Under the pieces are notes generated by a model. The model was not told the origin of the DNA. It did not search any database and saw nothing but the letters and a program-made list of their open reading frames with translations. Both the position numbers and the translations under genes were made by a program. Shown here piece after piece: positions 23,689 through 33,335 of a stretch of DNA of 64,000 bases (position 1 is the first letter of the stretch; each line of letters starts with the position of its first letter). This stretch comes from an uncultured Clostridium sp. (GTDB taxonomy: Bacteria; Bacillota_I; Bacilli_A; RF39; UBA660), in assembly GCA_905199855.1 (NCBI GenBank), contig CAJKHY010000002.1, forward strand, positions 1 to 64,000, given 5' to 3'.

Positions 23689-24627
23689 TTAAATACTTAA
23701 AAGTAAAAATTCCAACCCCACTTCTCCATTTACATTACCTAATTTAATATCTTTATCTAAATTAGCTAATTTTAAAATAATATCTAATATTTCCTTAACA
23801 CTATAACTATAACACATATTTCTAGCTAATTTAACAGGATAAGGATGTACCTCTAATTCTTTAGCTATTCTGTCATCACTATAACCATCACTTATTAATC
23901 TCTTAACTTGATATAATAAAATATATTTATTTGCAAGCATATTAATAATCATAATAGGATCACTTTCAAGTAAACATTCATGGTATAATCTTAACATCTT
24001 ATTCTTATCCTTGTTCGTAATAGAATCCACTAAAGCAAATAAACTACTATCAATATTTTCGTTAATAAGTAAATTAATACTATTCTTATCTATTATCTTA
24101 TCCTCTAATTTATATAACATCAATTTATCTAATTCATTATTTATAGAAGATAAGTTATTCCCTATTTTATTTAAAATCATTCTAGCTTCACTAATATTTA
24201 TTTGATAACCATTCTCTTTTAAATAAGATATTATATAATTAGTATCAACCTCTTTTTTATTTAAATTAATAATATTTCCTTTATCGCTCATTATCTTAGT
24301 AATCTTTTTTCTATTATCTATCTTATCACCAAGTAAAGTAAATATTAAATAAGACTTATCATTATAATTATTTAAATAACTAATAATCTTATCAGTATCA
24401 ACCTCATTACTAGAAGTAAATATATTAGAATCATTTACTATAATTAACTTAGTATCACTAAAAAGATTAAAAGTATTAGCATCTTCTAAAATATTATCAA
24501 TACTATCTTCATTTAATGAATACTTAATAATACTATTTTTATCTATATTATTTTTTTTTATTATTTTATCTATTTCCTTATTTATTAAATATTCATCTAA
24601 CCCATATATTAAATAATTATTATTCAT
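23689..24627 (-). CDS. holA: DNA polymerase III delta subunit
   Basis: Clamp-loader subunit that opens the sliding clamp. 312 residues; N-terminal YLIYGLDEYLINKEIDKII, then KLIIVNDSN, and the C-terminal helical collar with SSLFALVDSITNKDKNKML, an arrangement typical of HolA/YqeN. Sequence is diverged, as usual for this family. ATG at 24627 overlaps the end of the deacetylase gene by 8 bp. Confidence 0.85.
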   Translation of the reverse strand: MNNNYLIYGLDEYLINKEIDKIIKKNNIDKNSIIKYSLNEDSIDNILEDANTFNLFSDTKLIIVNDSNIFTSSNEVDTDKIISYLNNYNDKSYLIFTLLGDKIDNRKKITKIMSDKGNIINLNKKEVDTNYIISYLKENGYQINISEARMILNKIGNNLSSINNELDKLMLYKLEDKIIDKNSINLLINENIDSSLFALVDSITNKDKNKMLRLYHECLLESDPIMIINMLANKYILLYQVKRLISDGYSDDRIAKELEVHPYPVKLARNMCYSYSVKEILDIILKLANLDKDIKLGNVNGEVGLEFLLLSI

Positions 24628-25654
24628 TACTTCCTCCTACATAACCATACCCTATCCCTAATTTAGGTTTAACTCCTTTATATTTAAATAACTCACTAAC
24701 ACTTACAATTCTATAACCTTGCTTCTTTAATTCAGGTATAACCATCTCTACTGCGTTAGAAGTAGCCGTAAAAGTATCATGCATTAAAATTATATCACCA
24801 TCACTAACATATTTTAATATTTTATCCTTAATCTTATTAGAATTATGATATTTCCAATCTAAAGTATCTATATTCCATATAATAATCGGCATTGTACTAA
24901 GTTTCTTAATTCTTTTATTCATCGCCCCATAACTAGGTCTTAAAAACGTTGGCCTAATACCTGTTTTATTATAAATAGTCTCATTCGTTAAATCTATTTC
25001 CTTTAATATCTCTTTATCACTTAATTTAGTTAATTCCTTATGTGAATAAGTATGATTTCCTATATCCATACCATTTTTAACTAAAACATCTAAAGTCTTA
25101 GCATATTTCTCTATCTTATTTCCTACTAGGAAGAAAGTTGCTTTAGAATCATATTTAACTAAAGTATTAACTATTTTAATCGTATTATAACTAGGACCAT
25201 CATCAAACGTAAAAGCCACCATCTTATCACTCTTTGTATAATTTAAAATATCATAATTATCTTCTTCAAAAACTCTTTTTTTAATAATATTATCTAGTTC
25301 ATAATTATAATTAATCTCATAAATATTTTCTTTAATAGTATTTAACTTAGTTACATATTCATAAAACTTAATAAAAATATTATTATCCTTAATATCATAA
25401 TCATAATCAATAAATAAATCACCAGTATCTAAAATAATAGTATTAATCCTTTCATTCAAATAATTATCTACATAATTATCTACCTTATCATTATTAAAAT
25501 AAGGATAATTTATCAAATATGAATAAGTATTATCTTCTTTTTTTATTATCTTATTAATAACATCATGCTTATTTCTTAAAGAACTAAATACAAACAAAAA
25601 CAATATAATTAATACTAAAAATATAATTATTAATAAGTGTTTTTTCTTTATCAT
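24620..25654 (-). CDS. Polysaccharide deacetylase (NodB domain), membrane-anchored
   Basis: 344 residues: an N-terminal membrane anchor (LLIIIFLVLIILFLFVF), about 110 residues of spacer, then a NodB domain with AFTFDDGPS (metal/catalytic Asp pair), GNHTYSHKEL (metal His pair), LRPSYGA, IDTLDW and ILMHDT. The catalytic set is complete. It probably removes acetyl groups from peptidoglycan or another wall glycan outside the cell; the substrate is not certain. ATG at 25654 is six bases after AGGTG. Overlaps holA. Confidence 0.88.
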   Translation of the reverse strand: MIKKKHLLIIIFLVLIILFLFVFSSLRNKHDVINKIIKKEDNTYSYLINYPYFNNDKVDNYVDNYLNERINTIILDTGDLFIDYDYDIKDNNIFIKFYEYVTKLNTIKENIYEINYNYELDNIIKKRVFEEDNYDILNYTKSDKMVAFTFDDGPSYNTIKIVNTLVKYDSKATFFLVGNKIEKYAKTLDVLVKNGMDIGNHTYSHKELTKLSDKEILKEIDLTNETIYNKTGIRPTFLRPSYGAMNKRIKKLSTMPIIIWNIDTLDWKYHNSNKIKDKILKYVSDGDIILMHDTFTATSNAVEMVIPELKKQGYRIVSVSELFKYKGVKPKLGIGYGYVGGSNE

Positions 25655-25695
25655 TATATTCACCTATCTAATTATATTTTTTTAGTATTTAGTTA

Positions 25696-27117
25696 TTATC
25701 TTTTTCCTAGTAAATCTTTAAATATTTTAGAAGTTATACTAGGATTAGCACTCCCCTTAGTCTCTTTCATTACTTGTCCAATAAAGAAATCTAAAACATT
25801 TCTTCCTTCTTTATATTTTAAAACCATATTAGGATTATTATCTATTATCTTATTAGCCATATTAATTAACTCCTCAGTATTATTCATACTAGTTATATTT
25901 AATTCACTTATTAAAGCAATTGGATCTTTTTCTTCTTCTAAAGCCTTAGTCAATACCTCTTTAGCCTGTTTAGAAGTGATATTACCATCTTCTACCTTCT
26001 TAATAAGATTAACTAACATATCTGGTTTAACTGATATTTCTAAAATATTCTTATCACTCTTATTTAAATAAGATAAAATAACATTATTAAGTAAATTAAC
26101 TAAACTTTGTATATTCATACTAGAAGTTAATGCTTCTTCAAAATAATTAGAAATATCCTTATCTTTAGCTAACAAATTAGCATCCTTAAACGAAATATTA
26201 TAATTAGATACATACTTCTTAATTCTATCAAACTGTAACTCTATCTTATTAGCAAGAACTTCCTTGATTAATGATTCATCTATCTTAACATTAGGAATAT
26301 TTGGTTCAATAAAATATTTATAATCAATTGCATCTTCCTTACTACGCATTGCTATTGTTGTCTTAGTAGAATCATCATATCTTCTTGTTTCTTGTTTTAT
26401 TTCTATACCTTGATTTAATAATTCTGTCTGTCTTTTAACTTCATATTCGATAGCCTCTTTTACTCCTGTAATAGAATTAACATTTTTAACTTCAACCTTA
26501 GTACCTAATTTAATATCATTTTCCTTCATTAAAGAAACATTAACATCACATCTTATTTGCCCTTTGTCAATTCTAGCCTCAGCGACATCTAAATATAAAA
26601 ATAAATGCCTCAGATAATCTAAAAATGCTAAAGCCTCTTCCTTAGAATACATACACGGCTCTGTTACTATCTCAATAAGTGGTGTCCCACATCTATTATA
26701 ATCAAGTAATGAAAAATCGCAGTAGTGATCAACACTAGCCGTATCTTCTTCTAAATGAATATCATGGATTAATATTTCTTTAACCTCTTCCCCTACATAT
26801 ATCTTAAACTTACCATTCGTGCCAAAAGGCATATGACTTTGAGTAATTTGATAACCCTTAGGTAAATCAGGATAAAAATAATTTTTTCTATCAAAAACTA
26901 ACCTACTAGCAAGTTCACAATTTAAATGTGATGCTAATAACAATGCTTCATAAACCGAATACTTATTTAAATTAGGTAATATTCCTGGCATTCCTAAATC
27001 AACGACATTAACATTAGTATTAACTTCTTCACTATAAGCATTTCTTCCCTTAGAAAACACCTTACTTTTACTTTTTAACTCACAATGAACTTCTAATCCA
27101 ATTACTGTCTTATACAT
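25696..27117 (-). CDS. gatB: Asp-tRNA(Asn)/Glu-tRNA(Gln) amidotransferase subunit B
   Basis: Recognises misacylated tRNA and phosphorylates the attached Glu/Asp. 473-474 residues. YKTVIGLEVHCEL at the N-terminus, FDRKNYFYPDLPKGYQITQ, and GTPLIEIVTEP are GatB signatures; the C-terminal tail domain with FFIGQVMKETKGSANP is intact. AAGGAGGGATA precedes two adjacent ATGs (27120 and 27117). Overlaps gatA, third gene of gatCAB. Confidence 0.97.
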   Translation of the reverse strand: MYKTVIGLEVHCELKSKSKVFSKGRNAYSEEVNTNVNVVDLGMPGILPNLNKYSVYEALLLASHLNCELASRLVFDRKNYFYPDLPKGYQITQSHMPFGTNGKFKIYVGEEVKEILIHDIHLEEDTASVDHYCDFSLLDYNRCGTPLIEIVTEPCMYSKEEALAFLDYLRHLFLYLDVAEARIDKGQIRCDVNVSLMKENDIKLGTKVEVKNVNSITGVKEAIEYEVKRQTELLNQGIEIKQETRRYDDSTKTTIAMRSKEDAIDYKYFIEPNIPNVKIDESLIKEVLANKIELQFDRIKKYVSNYNISFKDANLLAKDKDISNYFEEALTSSMNIQSLVNLLNNVILSYLNKSDKNILEISVKPDMLVNLIKKVEDGNITSKQAKEVLTKALEEEKDPIALISELNITSMNNTEELINMANKIIDNNPNMVLKYKEGRNVLDFFIGQVMKETKGSANPSITSKIFKDLLGKR

Positions 27118-28564
27118 CATTATCCCTCCTTGCAATAATATCATGATTACCTAACTTATTAGAAATATGATAAGCCATATTTAATACCAAACTATCTTCT
27201 TTTGCTCTACCAGTTAGATTAATAGAAATAGGCATATTATTAACATAGCCACAAGGAATAGTAATTGAAGGAAATCCTCCAAAGTTACCTATTTGTAAGT
27301 GATTTTCTAAAATTAAGTATTCTTCCGTTAACTTATCACTAGCATCTTCTAATAAAGGTGCAACAGTCCCACATGCTGGTAAAATATATCCATCATATTT
27401 CTTAAATAAATCATTTATCTTATCAACAATTATCCTTCTCACACGACAAGCATTTAAAAATAACTTCTCTTGATTCTCCTTTTGTAAAACATAACTTCCA
27501 ATAACAAACCTTCTCTTTATTAACTCACTAAAACCCTTAGTCCTAGCATCAAATATCATATCATTAATATTATCCTTATCACTTCTAGGTCCATATAAAA
27601 TACCAGTTAAATTAGCATTATTAGAAGTAGCCTCCGCACAAGAAATAATATTATAAGTAGGATATACTGCCTCGAGTAATTTTTTATCTATACTAACTTC
27701 TTCAATAATAAAACCTAATTCCCTTAATTTATCTATATTTTCCTTAAAATTCTTAATTATCTCATCGGTTTCCTTATTATTTGTTTTAACATTAATTACC
27801 TCTTTAATATAAAATAATTTTCTTCCTTTTATCTCATTATCTAAATTATCTAAATAATTAATGTTATCGTCTTCTAAACTTGTCATATCATTTGTATCTT
27901 TACCTTTTAATACATCGGTAACTATTGCCACATCCTTAACATTTCTAGCAAATATTCCCACATGATCCAAAGAAGATGCAAAAGCAAATAAACCATATCT
28001 TGAAATTCTACCATATGTAGGTTTAAAACCAACGACTCCAACGTATGAAGCTGGTTTTCTAACCGAATCTCCCGTATCAGATCCTAATGCAAAAGGAACA
28101 ATGCCTGAAGCCACTGCATTAGCACTGCCAGAAGATGAGCCTCCAACCATCCTCTTTTTATCCCAAATATTTCTTACAACACCCGTATGGCATGTCGTTC
28201 CAGTTCCACCCATAGCAAGTTCATCCAAAGTGGTTTTTCCAACCAAAACACATCCTGCATCAATTAATTTTTGATATACAGTTGAATTATAAACTGGAAT
28301 ATAATCTTTTAAAATATTAGAAGAAGCCGTAGTTAAAATATCCTTAGTAGAAAAATTATCTTTTAAAGCATAAGGAATACCGTTCAACAAACTATTCTTA
28401 TTAGAGGAATGCTCTAACTTATCTAAAATAGTTACAAAATTATTATAATCTCCATTAAGTTTTATTGCTAATTCCCTTGAATTATTAAATAAATCCTCAA
28501 TAGTAATTTCCTTATTATCCAGTAACTTCCTTAATTCCAAAACACTTAAATTATCATATCTCAT
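27110..28564 (-). CDS. gatA: Asp-tRNA(Asn)/Glu-tRNA(Gln) amidotransferase subunit A
   Basis: Amidase that hydrolyses Gln to supply ammonia. 484 residues with the Ser-cisSer-Lys triad: PYALKDNFS (Lys), GGSSSGSANAVASG and GSDTGDSVRKPAS (Ser residues). Works with GatB and GatC to make Gln-tRNA(Gln), which fits the gltX/tRNA-Gln cluster at 4.9-6.9 kb. ATG at 28564 follows GGGTGG, overlapping the gatC end. Confidence 0.97.
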   Translation of the reverse strand: MRYDNLSVLELRKLLDNKEITIEDLFNNSRELAIKLNGDYNNFVTILDKLEHSSNKNSLLNGIPYALKDNFSTKDILTTASSNILKDYIPVYNSTVYQKLIDAGCVLVGKTTLDELAMGGTGTTCHTGVVRNIWDKKRMVGGSSSGSANAVASGIVPFALGSDTGDSVRKPASYVGVVGFKPTYGRISRYGLFAFASSLDHVGIFARNVKDVAIVTDVLKGKDTNDMTSLEDDNINYLDNLDNEIKGRKLFYIKEVINVKTNNKETDEIIKNFKENIDKLRELGFIIEEVSIDKKLLEAVYPTYNIISCAEATSNNANLTGILYGPRSDKDNINDMIFDARTKGFSELIKRRFVIGSYVLQKENQEKLFLNACRVRRIIVDKINDLFKKYDGYILPACGTVAPLLEDASDKLTEEYLILENHLQIGNFGGFPSITIPCGYVNNMPISINLTGRAKEDSLVLNMAYHISNKLGNHDIIARRDNDV

Positions 28565-28852
28565 TTAAACCACCCTTGGTACCTTTACTTGATCATTTTC
28601 TATTTCCTTAGCATTTTTTAACACATCTTCCCTAGTTAATACCTCGATTAAATCATCACTTCTTAATTTAACTTCAATAGGAAAAGGCAAAACCATAGGT
28701 TCTATCTTATCAATATTATCAAATTTAGATATAATATCCATCTGTTTTAAAACAACATCAAATTCCTTTAACAAAGTTTCATACTCCAAATCGTTCATAT
28801 CAAACATTAATTTATGAGCATAATCTTTTAAATCACTAATATTTATATTCAT
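28565..28852 (-). CDS. gatC: Asp-tRNA(Asn)/Glu-tRNA(Gln) amidotransferase subunit C
   Basis: Small subunit that wraps around GatA/GatB and stabilises them. 95 residues, normal length; helical N-terminus and the typical late LRSDDLIEVLTREDVLKNAK and VPRVV end. AAGGAGGAG precedes ATG at 28852. First gene of gatCAB. Confidence 0.93.
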   Translation of the reverse strand: MNINISDLKDYAHKLMFDMNDLEYETLLKEFDVVLKQMDIISKFDNIDKIEPMVLPFPIEVKLRSDDLIEVLTREDVLKNAKEIENDQVKVPRVV

Positions 28853-28876
28853 ACTCTCCTCCTTAATTACCCTAAT

Positions 28877-28905
28877 ATTGTATCATGTATAAATTAAGTT
28901 GTAAA
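28877..28905 (-). promoter_or_regulatory. Promoter of gatCAB
   Basis: Minus strand TTTACA, 17-base spacer, TACAAT, identical hexamers to the tRNA-Gln-gltX promoter. Confidence 0.75.
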
Positions 28906-29033
28906 TTAATAATATTAAATTTAAGAAAATTTACTTTCATTCACAGTTACTCACGCGTTTTAATGCATTAGAACTCCTTTTAAACATTTACTTTCTTATG
29001 ATAGTATGCTAAAATTACCTAAAGGAGATTTAT

Positions 29034-30074
29034 ATGGATAAAGAAAACAATATAGAAAAAGAAATAAATAAATTCTTAAAAAATTTCTTTAGTACCACTC
29101 ATAACGAAAACAAAATACTTCTTAACAACATAAAAAAAATTTATGTACTAATATCTTTTCTATGTAATAATTTAGAAAAATTAGATATAGAAACCAAAGA
29201 TTTAAGAAATAGTACTAGAAAAGATTACATAGAAAAAACACAATTAATAAATGATTTTTATAAAAGCATAGGAATAAATTTTAAAGTAAATGATATTGAA
29301 AAAAATGGAACAATAAATATTTTAGAAACAAATGAGCCCAAAGATGCTACTTCACAACTCACTTATGGCTACAATAATTATGTTCTTTGTGAAGAAAGAA
29401 GTTTTGATCCTAAAACCAAAGAAGTCATAACAACGTGTAGAAATTATCATAAATCTATAAATGTTTATAATAATGACTTATTAACCGATTCCATAATATG
29501 GGTTCATGAAATATCCCACTACAAAAATCAACCAGAAGAAAAAAGACATGAAGTAAATGATATCCTAACCGAATTAATCGCATACACCGAAGAGTTATTA
29601 TATATTGATTACTTAGAAAATATTGGTTATGAAGAAGAAGCAAAAATATTTAAGATAAATGAATATCAAACTTTTTATAATATCTTAAACTCTAGTTACT
29701 ACATAATAAGAATAATTCTTCTTTATTATCTTTTAGGAAGTGTTTCTAAAGAAAACTATTTATTATTATATAAAGAAGACAAAAACTATAATAAAGCACT
29801 AGAGTTATTTAATAAAAGGAAAAATGATATAAGATTATGTTATCATTATTCTATTGCTATAATCTCTTTATATAATTATATAGAATATAAAAAGGATACA
29901 AACTTCTTAGAAAACATAAAAAGATTAAACAAAGAAATAATGACAGATATATCATTAGAAGATGTTTTAAAAATAATTAATCTAAAACCAGATAAAGAAT
30001 CATTAAATAAAATATTAGATAGAATTAATATATATAAAAATAGTCTTTTAGATGAAAAGAAAAAGATAAAATAA
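29034..30074 (+). CDS. Putative HEXXH metallopeptidase-like protein
   Basis: 346 residues, no signal peptide, family not recognised. WVHEISHYKNQPEEKRHEVN near residues 154-173 contains HExxH; downstream ELIAYTEE could supply a third zinc ligand. The C-terminal half is helical (YYIIRIILLYYLLGS). AAAGGAGATTTAT precedes the ATG. Stands alone on the plus strand between gatCAB and padR. Could be a zinc protease or a degenerate relative. Confidence 0.5.
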   Translation: MDKENNIEKEINKFLKNFFSTTHNENKILLNNIKKIYVLISFLCNNLEKLDIETKDLRNSTRKDYIEKTQLINDFYKSIGINFKVNDIEKNGTINILETNEPKDATSQLTYGYNNYVLCEERSFDPKTKEVITTCRNYHKSINVYNNDLLTDSIIWVHEISHYKNQPEEKRHEVNDILTELIAYTEELLYIDYLENIGYEEEAKIFKINEYQTFYNILNSSYYIIRIILLYYLLGSVSKENYLLLYKEDKNYNKALELFNKRKNDIRLCYHYSIAIISLYNYIEYKKDTNFLENIKRLNKEIMTDISLEDVLKIINLKPDKESLNKILDRINIYKNSLLDEKKKIK

Positions 30075-30132
30075 TAACTACATATGAGACAATATTATGA
30101 TATTGTCTCTTTTTATTTTAATATTACAACTT

Positions 30133-30155
30133 ACTACTTGACAATGCATAGTAGT
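30133..30155 (+). promoter_or_regulatory. Operator-like dyad at the padR promoter
   Basis: ACTACT, 11 bases, AGTAGT: a perfect 6-bp inverted repeat covering the -35 and spacer. Placement suits autorepression by PadR. Confidence 0.5.
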
Positions 30156-30167
30156 CGGTTATATAAT
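30138..30167 (+). promoter_or_regulatory. Promoter of the padR operon
   Basis: TTGACA, 18-base spacer, TATAAT, then AAAGGAG 8 bases further on: a very short leader. Confidence 0.85.
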
Positions 30168-30185
30168 ATAGATGAAAGGAGAATT

Positions 30186-30515
30186 ATGGATACTCAATTT
30201 AAAAAAGGTGTATTAGAATTAATTGTATTAAGCCTAGTAAAAGAACAAGATATATATGGATATGAGTTAGTTCAACAAGTTAGCAAGATTATTGATGTTA
30301 ACGAAGGGACAATATATCCCCTTTTAAAAAGATTAACTAATGAATTTTACTTTGAAACATATTATCAAGAGTCCAGTGGTGGGCCTGCTAGAAAATACTA
30401 CACTATTACAGATAAAGGAATAGTTAGATATAATGAATTATATAATAGTTGGAAATTATTTAATAAGAAAGTAAATGATTTTTTAGAAAGTGGTGAAAAA
30501 AATGAAAAAAAATGA
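30186..30515 (+). CDS. PadR-family transcriptional regulator
   Basis: 109 residues. MDTQFKKGVLELIVLSLVKE and DIYGYELVQQVS, then NEGTIYPLLKRL (recognition helix of the winged helix) and GGPARKYYTITDKG are the classic PadR pattern, followed by a short dimerisation helix. ATG at 30186 follows AAAGGAGAATT. The frame is open further upstream but covers the promoter. It overlaps the DUF1700 gene by 14 bp. Probably represses its own operon through the dyad at 30133-30155. Confidence 0.93.
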   Translation: MDTQFKKGVLELIVLSLVKEQDIYGYELVQQVSKIIDVNEGTIYPLLKRLTNEFYFETYYQESSGGPARKYYTITDKGIVRYNELYNSWKLFNKKVNDFLESGEKNEKK

Positions 30516-31356
30516 GTTTTTTAACGAATTAAGAAAGAAATTAAAAATTTTAAAAAAAGAAGAAGTAGAAGATATTATCAGAGAATATGAAGATAATATC
30601 AATGAAAAGATAAAAAATGGTTATAGTGAGGAAGATGCCATTAAAAGCTTTGGAAACATCGATGAATTATGTAATGAAATACTTGATGCTTACAAAATAT
30701 CTTATGAAAATACCAATAGTTTTGAAGATGTAGTCAGTAATTATGTCAGCAAGATATCTAATTGGCTTAAAGATATTATATCTAATTTTAGTAATCATAC
30801 TGCCGAAGAAATATTAAATATAATCTTCAAAGTTTTTGCTATCATCATTCTAATATTTATTTTAAGATTACCCTACTACTTAATACTAGGTATTGGACAT
30901 ATGATTTTAGAAATATTTCCTAGTCCTATAGATGATATATTAACCTTTCTATGGACTCTAGTGCTAGAAATATCTTATATTATTATTGCTATTATGATGT
31001 TTATGAGTATATTTAAAAAGAATAAAAAAGAAAAGAAAATAAAAATTAAAGAAGATAAACCTGTTTTTGAAAATGTTAAAGTTAAAAACAAAAAAGAAAC
31101 AACTAACGATAATAGTATTCTAAAATTCTTTATATCATTTGGAATATTTGTAGCAAAGGTATTCTCTATCTTCTTAGTAGCCCCATTGGTATTATTGCTA
31201 ATATTTGCTTTAATATGTTTAGGCTTAGTAATTAGTTTTATCTTTGATAGTGTATTTCTTTTAGGACCAATAATTACTATTTTAGGTTTTGTTATCTTTC
31301 TAATTTCAATAATAATGTTTATTGTAAAATATATATTTAAAAGAGAGGTTAAATAA
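30502..31356 (+). CDS. DUF1700 (HAAS-type) membrane protein
   Basis: 284 residues. The N-terminal 70 residues (FFNELRKKLKILKKEEVEDI, then EEDAIKSFG) form the HAAS/DUF1700 helical domain usually encoded next to PadR regulators. Four to six hydrophobic segments follow, in two groups (about 115-185 and 210-285). These pairs are thought to act in membrane or envelope stress sensing. ATG at 30502 follows GTGGTG. Confidence 0.85.
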   Translation: MKKNEFFNELRKKLKILKKEEVEDIIREYEDNINEKIKNGYSEEDAIKSFGNIDELCNEILDAYKISYENTNSFEDVVSNYVSKISNWLKDIISNFSNHTAEEILNIIFKVFAIIILIFILRLPYYLILGIGHMILEIFPSPIDDILTFLWTLVLEISYIIIAIMMFMSIFKKNKKEKKIKIKEDKPVFENVKVKNKKETTNDNSILKFFISFGIFVAKVFSIFLVAPLVLLLIFALICLGLVISFIFDSVFLLGPIITILGFVIFLISIIMFIVKYIFKREVK

Positions 31357-31358
31357 AT

Positions 31359-31808
31359 ATGAAAAAAATTTTAATTAGTATGTTAATTAGTATGATTCTA
31401 ATTGGTTTAGGAATTGGTATTAGTATATTTGAATTCATGCAATGTAATTATTTAGATAACGTTCCTAATCAATATGAAAAAAACATTGAAGAGATAAATA
31501 CTGATACAGATAAGTTTAATAATATTGTTATTTATAATTCCAGTTATGGAATTGATAAAGTTATTGATGATAATATCGATGGAATTAAAGTTGTTGTTAG
31601 TTATTATCCTGATTATATGAAATATAATTATCATATAGTGGATAATTGCTTATACATAGATATGGAAAATATCTATAACATCAATAATAGTTATAAAATA
31701 GTTAAAAAAATGATAAATGATAAAGAATTCTTTAATCTAAATAAATTAGAAAATATTGACATCACCATTTATGGTAAAAGTGAAGTTTTAGAAAAATTAA
31801 GCATATAA
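31359..31808 (+). CDS. Membrane-anchored protein of the padR operon
   Basis: 149 residues: N-terminal membrane segment or signal (ILISMLISMILIGLGIGISI), then a roughly 115-residue exported domain of alternating strand-like segments (NIVIYNSSYGIDKVI, IKVVVSYYPDY). Such third genes next to PadR/DUF1700 are often DUF4097-like putative adhesins; similarity here is only in layout. AGAGAGG precedes the ATG. Ends in a strong terminator. Confidence 0.6.
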   Translation: MKKILISMLISMILIGLGIGISIFEFMQCNYLDNVPNQYEKNIEEINTDTDKFNNIVIYNSSYGIDKVIDDNIDGIKVVVSYYPDYMKYNYHIVDNCLYIDMENIYNINNSYKIVKKMINDKEFFNLNKLENIDITIYGKSEVLEKLSI

Positions 31809-31863
31809 AAAGGAATCAATTGATGTGAACCTCAAAGGGGAAACATCAAAATGATTCTTTTTT
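31807..31863 (+). terminator. Terminator of the padR operon
   Basis: AAAAGGAATCA pairs TGATTCTTTTTT, with an inner GATGT/ACATC arm; long T run at the end. Confidence 0.85.
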
Positions 31864-31887
31864 ACTTTCTCCAAGTTATATTATTAA

Positions 31888-32000
31888 TTATTTAAATCCC
31901 TCTTCTTCTAAAGCTATGCCTATTGAATAAATATTATGCATTGTTCCACTTAATCCTATCTAAATTTGTATCTACATTTGTTTTAACATTAATATTTAAA
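31888..32000 (-). pseudogene. Possible short coding remnant
   Basis: Minus strand reads INVKTNVDTNLDRIKWNNA then stops, while the next frame continues HNIYSIGIALEEEGFK to a stop at 31888. One frameshift would join them. No start or promoter of its own; family not recognised. Confidence 0.3.
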
Positions 32001-32025
32001 TAAGTAAAATTAATTTGACATAAAC

Positions 32026-32052
32026 AAAAAAAAACTAGAAAACTAGTCTTTT
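32026..32052 (-). terminator. Weak terminator of the DUF1015 gene
   Basis: Minus strand ACTAG-TTTT-CTAGT followed by TTTTTTTT; the stem is short. Confidence 0.55.
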
Positions 32053-33319
32053 ATTTTATCTTACGACATTCTAAATAATATCTCTTATCATAACTATGTC
32101 CCATTGAGAATGTTTTCCTTGGTAATGCTCCATCTAGGATAACCGTTCTAAATAATTCATTTTTAGGCATAGCAGGAAGCAAGAAAGCAACATTACCTTT
32201 TTCACTTCCAAGTTTAATCGTAGCATCATCATCATGAATATAATCTATTTTAGTTTCAGGATGATTTTTCAAATAATTATCTAAGAAACTTTGTAATGTA
32301 CCTACCGCTAAATTAGAATTAGTACATGATCTTTTTACATATAATACTTTTCTTTCACCTTCACATACATATTCAATTCTTTGTCCCTCAGTATCATTCT
32401 CGTCAATATGATAACAATTCTTAAATTCAGTTAATAATCCATCTGCATCTACATTAAACAAAACACGATGTATTGGTTCAAACTCTAATGCTTCACTGTG
32501 AAGATTTACCACTTCTACTAAAGCATAACGAGCAGGATGATTTAAATATTCTTCCTCGCTTAATGTCTCTTTTAACTTTTCGTAGTGAGCCTTGGCAGTA
32601 GCCAAAGAATGATTACCATCTCCTACTGAGAACAACAATACTGGTTTATCAGTAACATTATATTTCTTCTCAAATGTTTCCTTATCTTTAAAAGCTTCTA
32701 ATTTATTAAATATTTCTTCAATTAGATTATCTTTTAATTTATAACCCTTAACATGTCCACCCTTTAACATCAAATCAAAATCATATATCTTATCTTCTTC
32801 ACCTACACGTTCATTTAAATTATCAATAATTTCTTTCTTTGGATCATCGATTAATAACATAACATGTGGTGTTTCTAATAAAGCATTTTCTCTTACTCTT
32901 AATCTAGGTGGAATTCTATCAACCACAGTCTTTTCAGTAGCCTTAATTAAACTAGTAGAATCAGCTAAATATGAATAATCTTCTAAATCGACCATTCCAA
33001 TTATTCCTTTTCTAACCCTGCCATCATCTTGAGTTCTTTCTAAATAAATTAAACTATCCTTATATTCAGTAAAATTGCCACTTTGAAGTAGAGCTTCCAT
33101 ATTTTCATTTATTCTTTTTATCTTATCAAATACATCATTATCATTCAAATATATTTCAGGTAAAGTTATATTTAAAGTAGATGGACTATTACCTACTATT
33201 TCCTTTACCTTATCCCAGTATTCATTTTGTGATGTGTATTGATCACAAGCAATAACACTCCACTTAGTCATATCCACATCATGTGGTATTAAAATATTTG
33301 CTTTCTTTAATGGTATCAT
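32051..33319 (-). CDS. DUF1015 family protein
   Basis: 422 residues, cytosolic. Starts MIPLKKANILIPHDVDMTKW; WSVIACDQYTSQ and the central LLFSVGDGNHSLATAKAHYE are signatures of DUF1015. The family is widespread in anaerobic Firmicutes and is often near serine or glycolytic genes; here it is 16 bp after eno, with glyA upstream. I do not assign a reaction. ATG at 33319 is eight bases after AGAGG. Confidence 0.85.
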   Translation of the reverse strand: MIPLKKANILIPHDVDMTKWSVIACDQYTSQNEYWDKVKEIVGNSPSTLNITLPEIYLNDNDVFDKIKRINENMEALLQSGNFTEYKDSLIYLERTQDDGRVRKGIIGMVDLEDYSYLADSTSLIKATEKTVVDRIPPRLRVRENALLETPHVMLLIDDPKKEIIDNLNERVGEEDKIYDFDLMLKGGHVKGYKLKDNLIEEIFNKLEAFKDKETFEKKYNVTDKPVLLFSVGDGNHSLATAKAHYEKLKETLSEEEYLNHPARYALVEVVNLHSEALEFEPIHRVLFNVDADGLLTEFKNCYHIDENDTEGQRIEYVCEGERKVLYVKRSCTNSNLAVGTLQSFLDNYLKNHPETKIDYIHDDDATIKLGSEKGNVAFLLPAMPKNELFRTVILDGALPRKTFSMGHSYDKRYYLECRKIK

Positions 33320-33335
33320 TTTCATTTCCTCTTTC

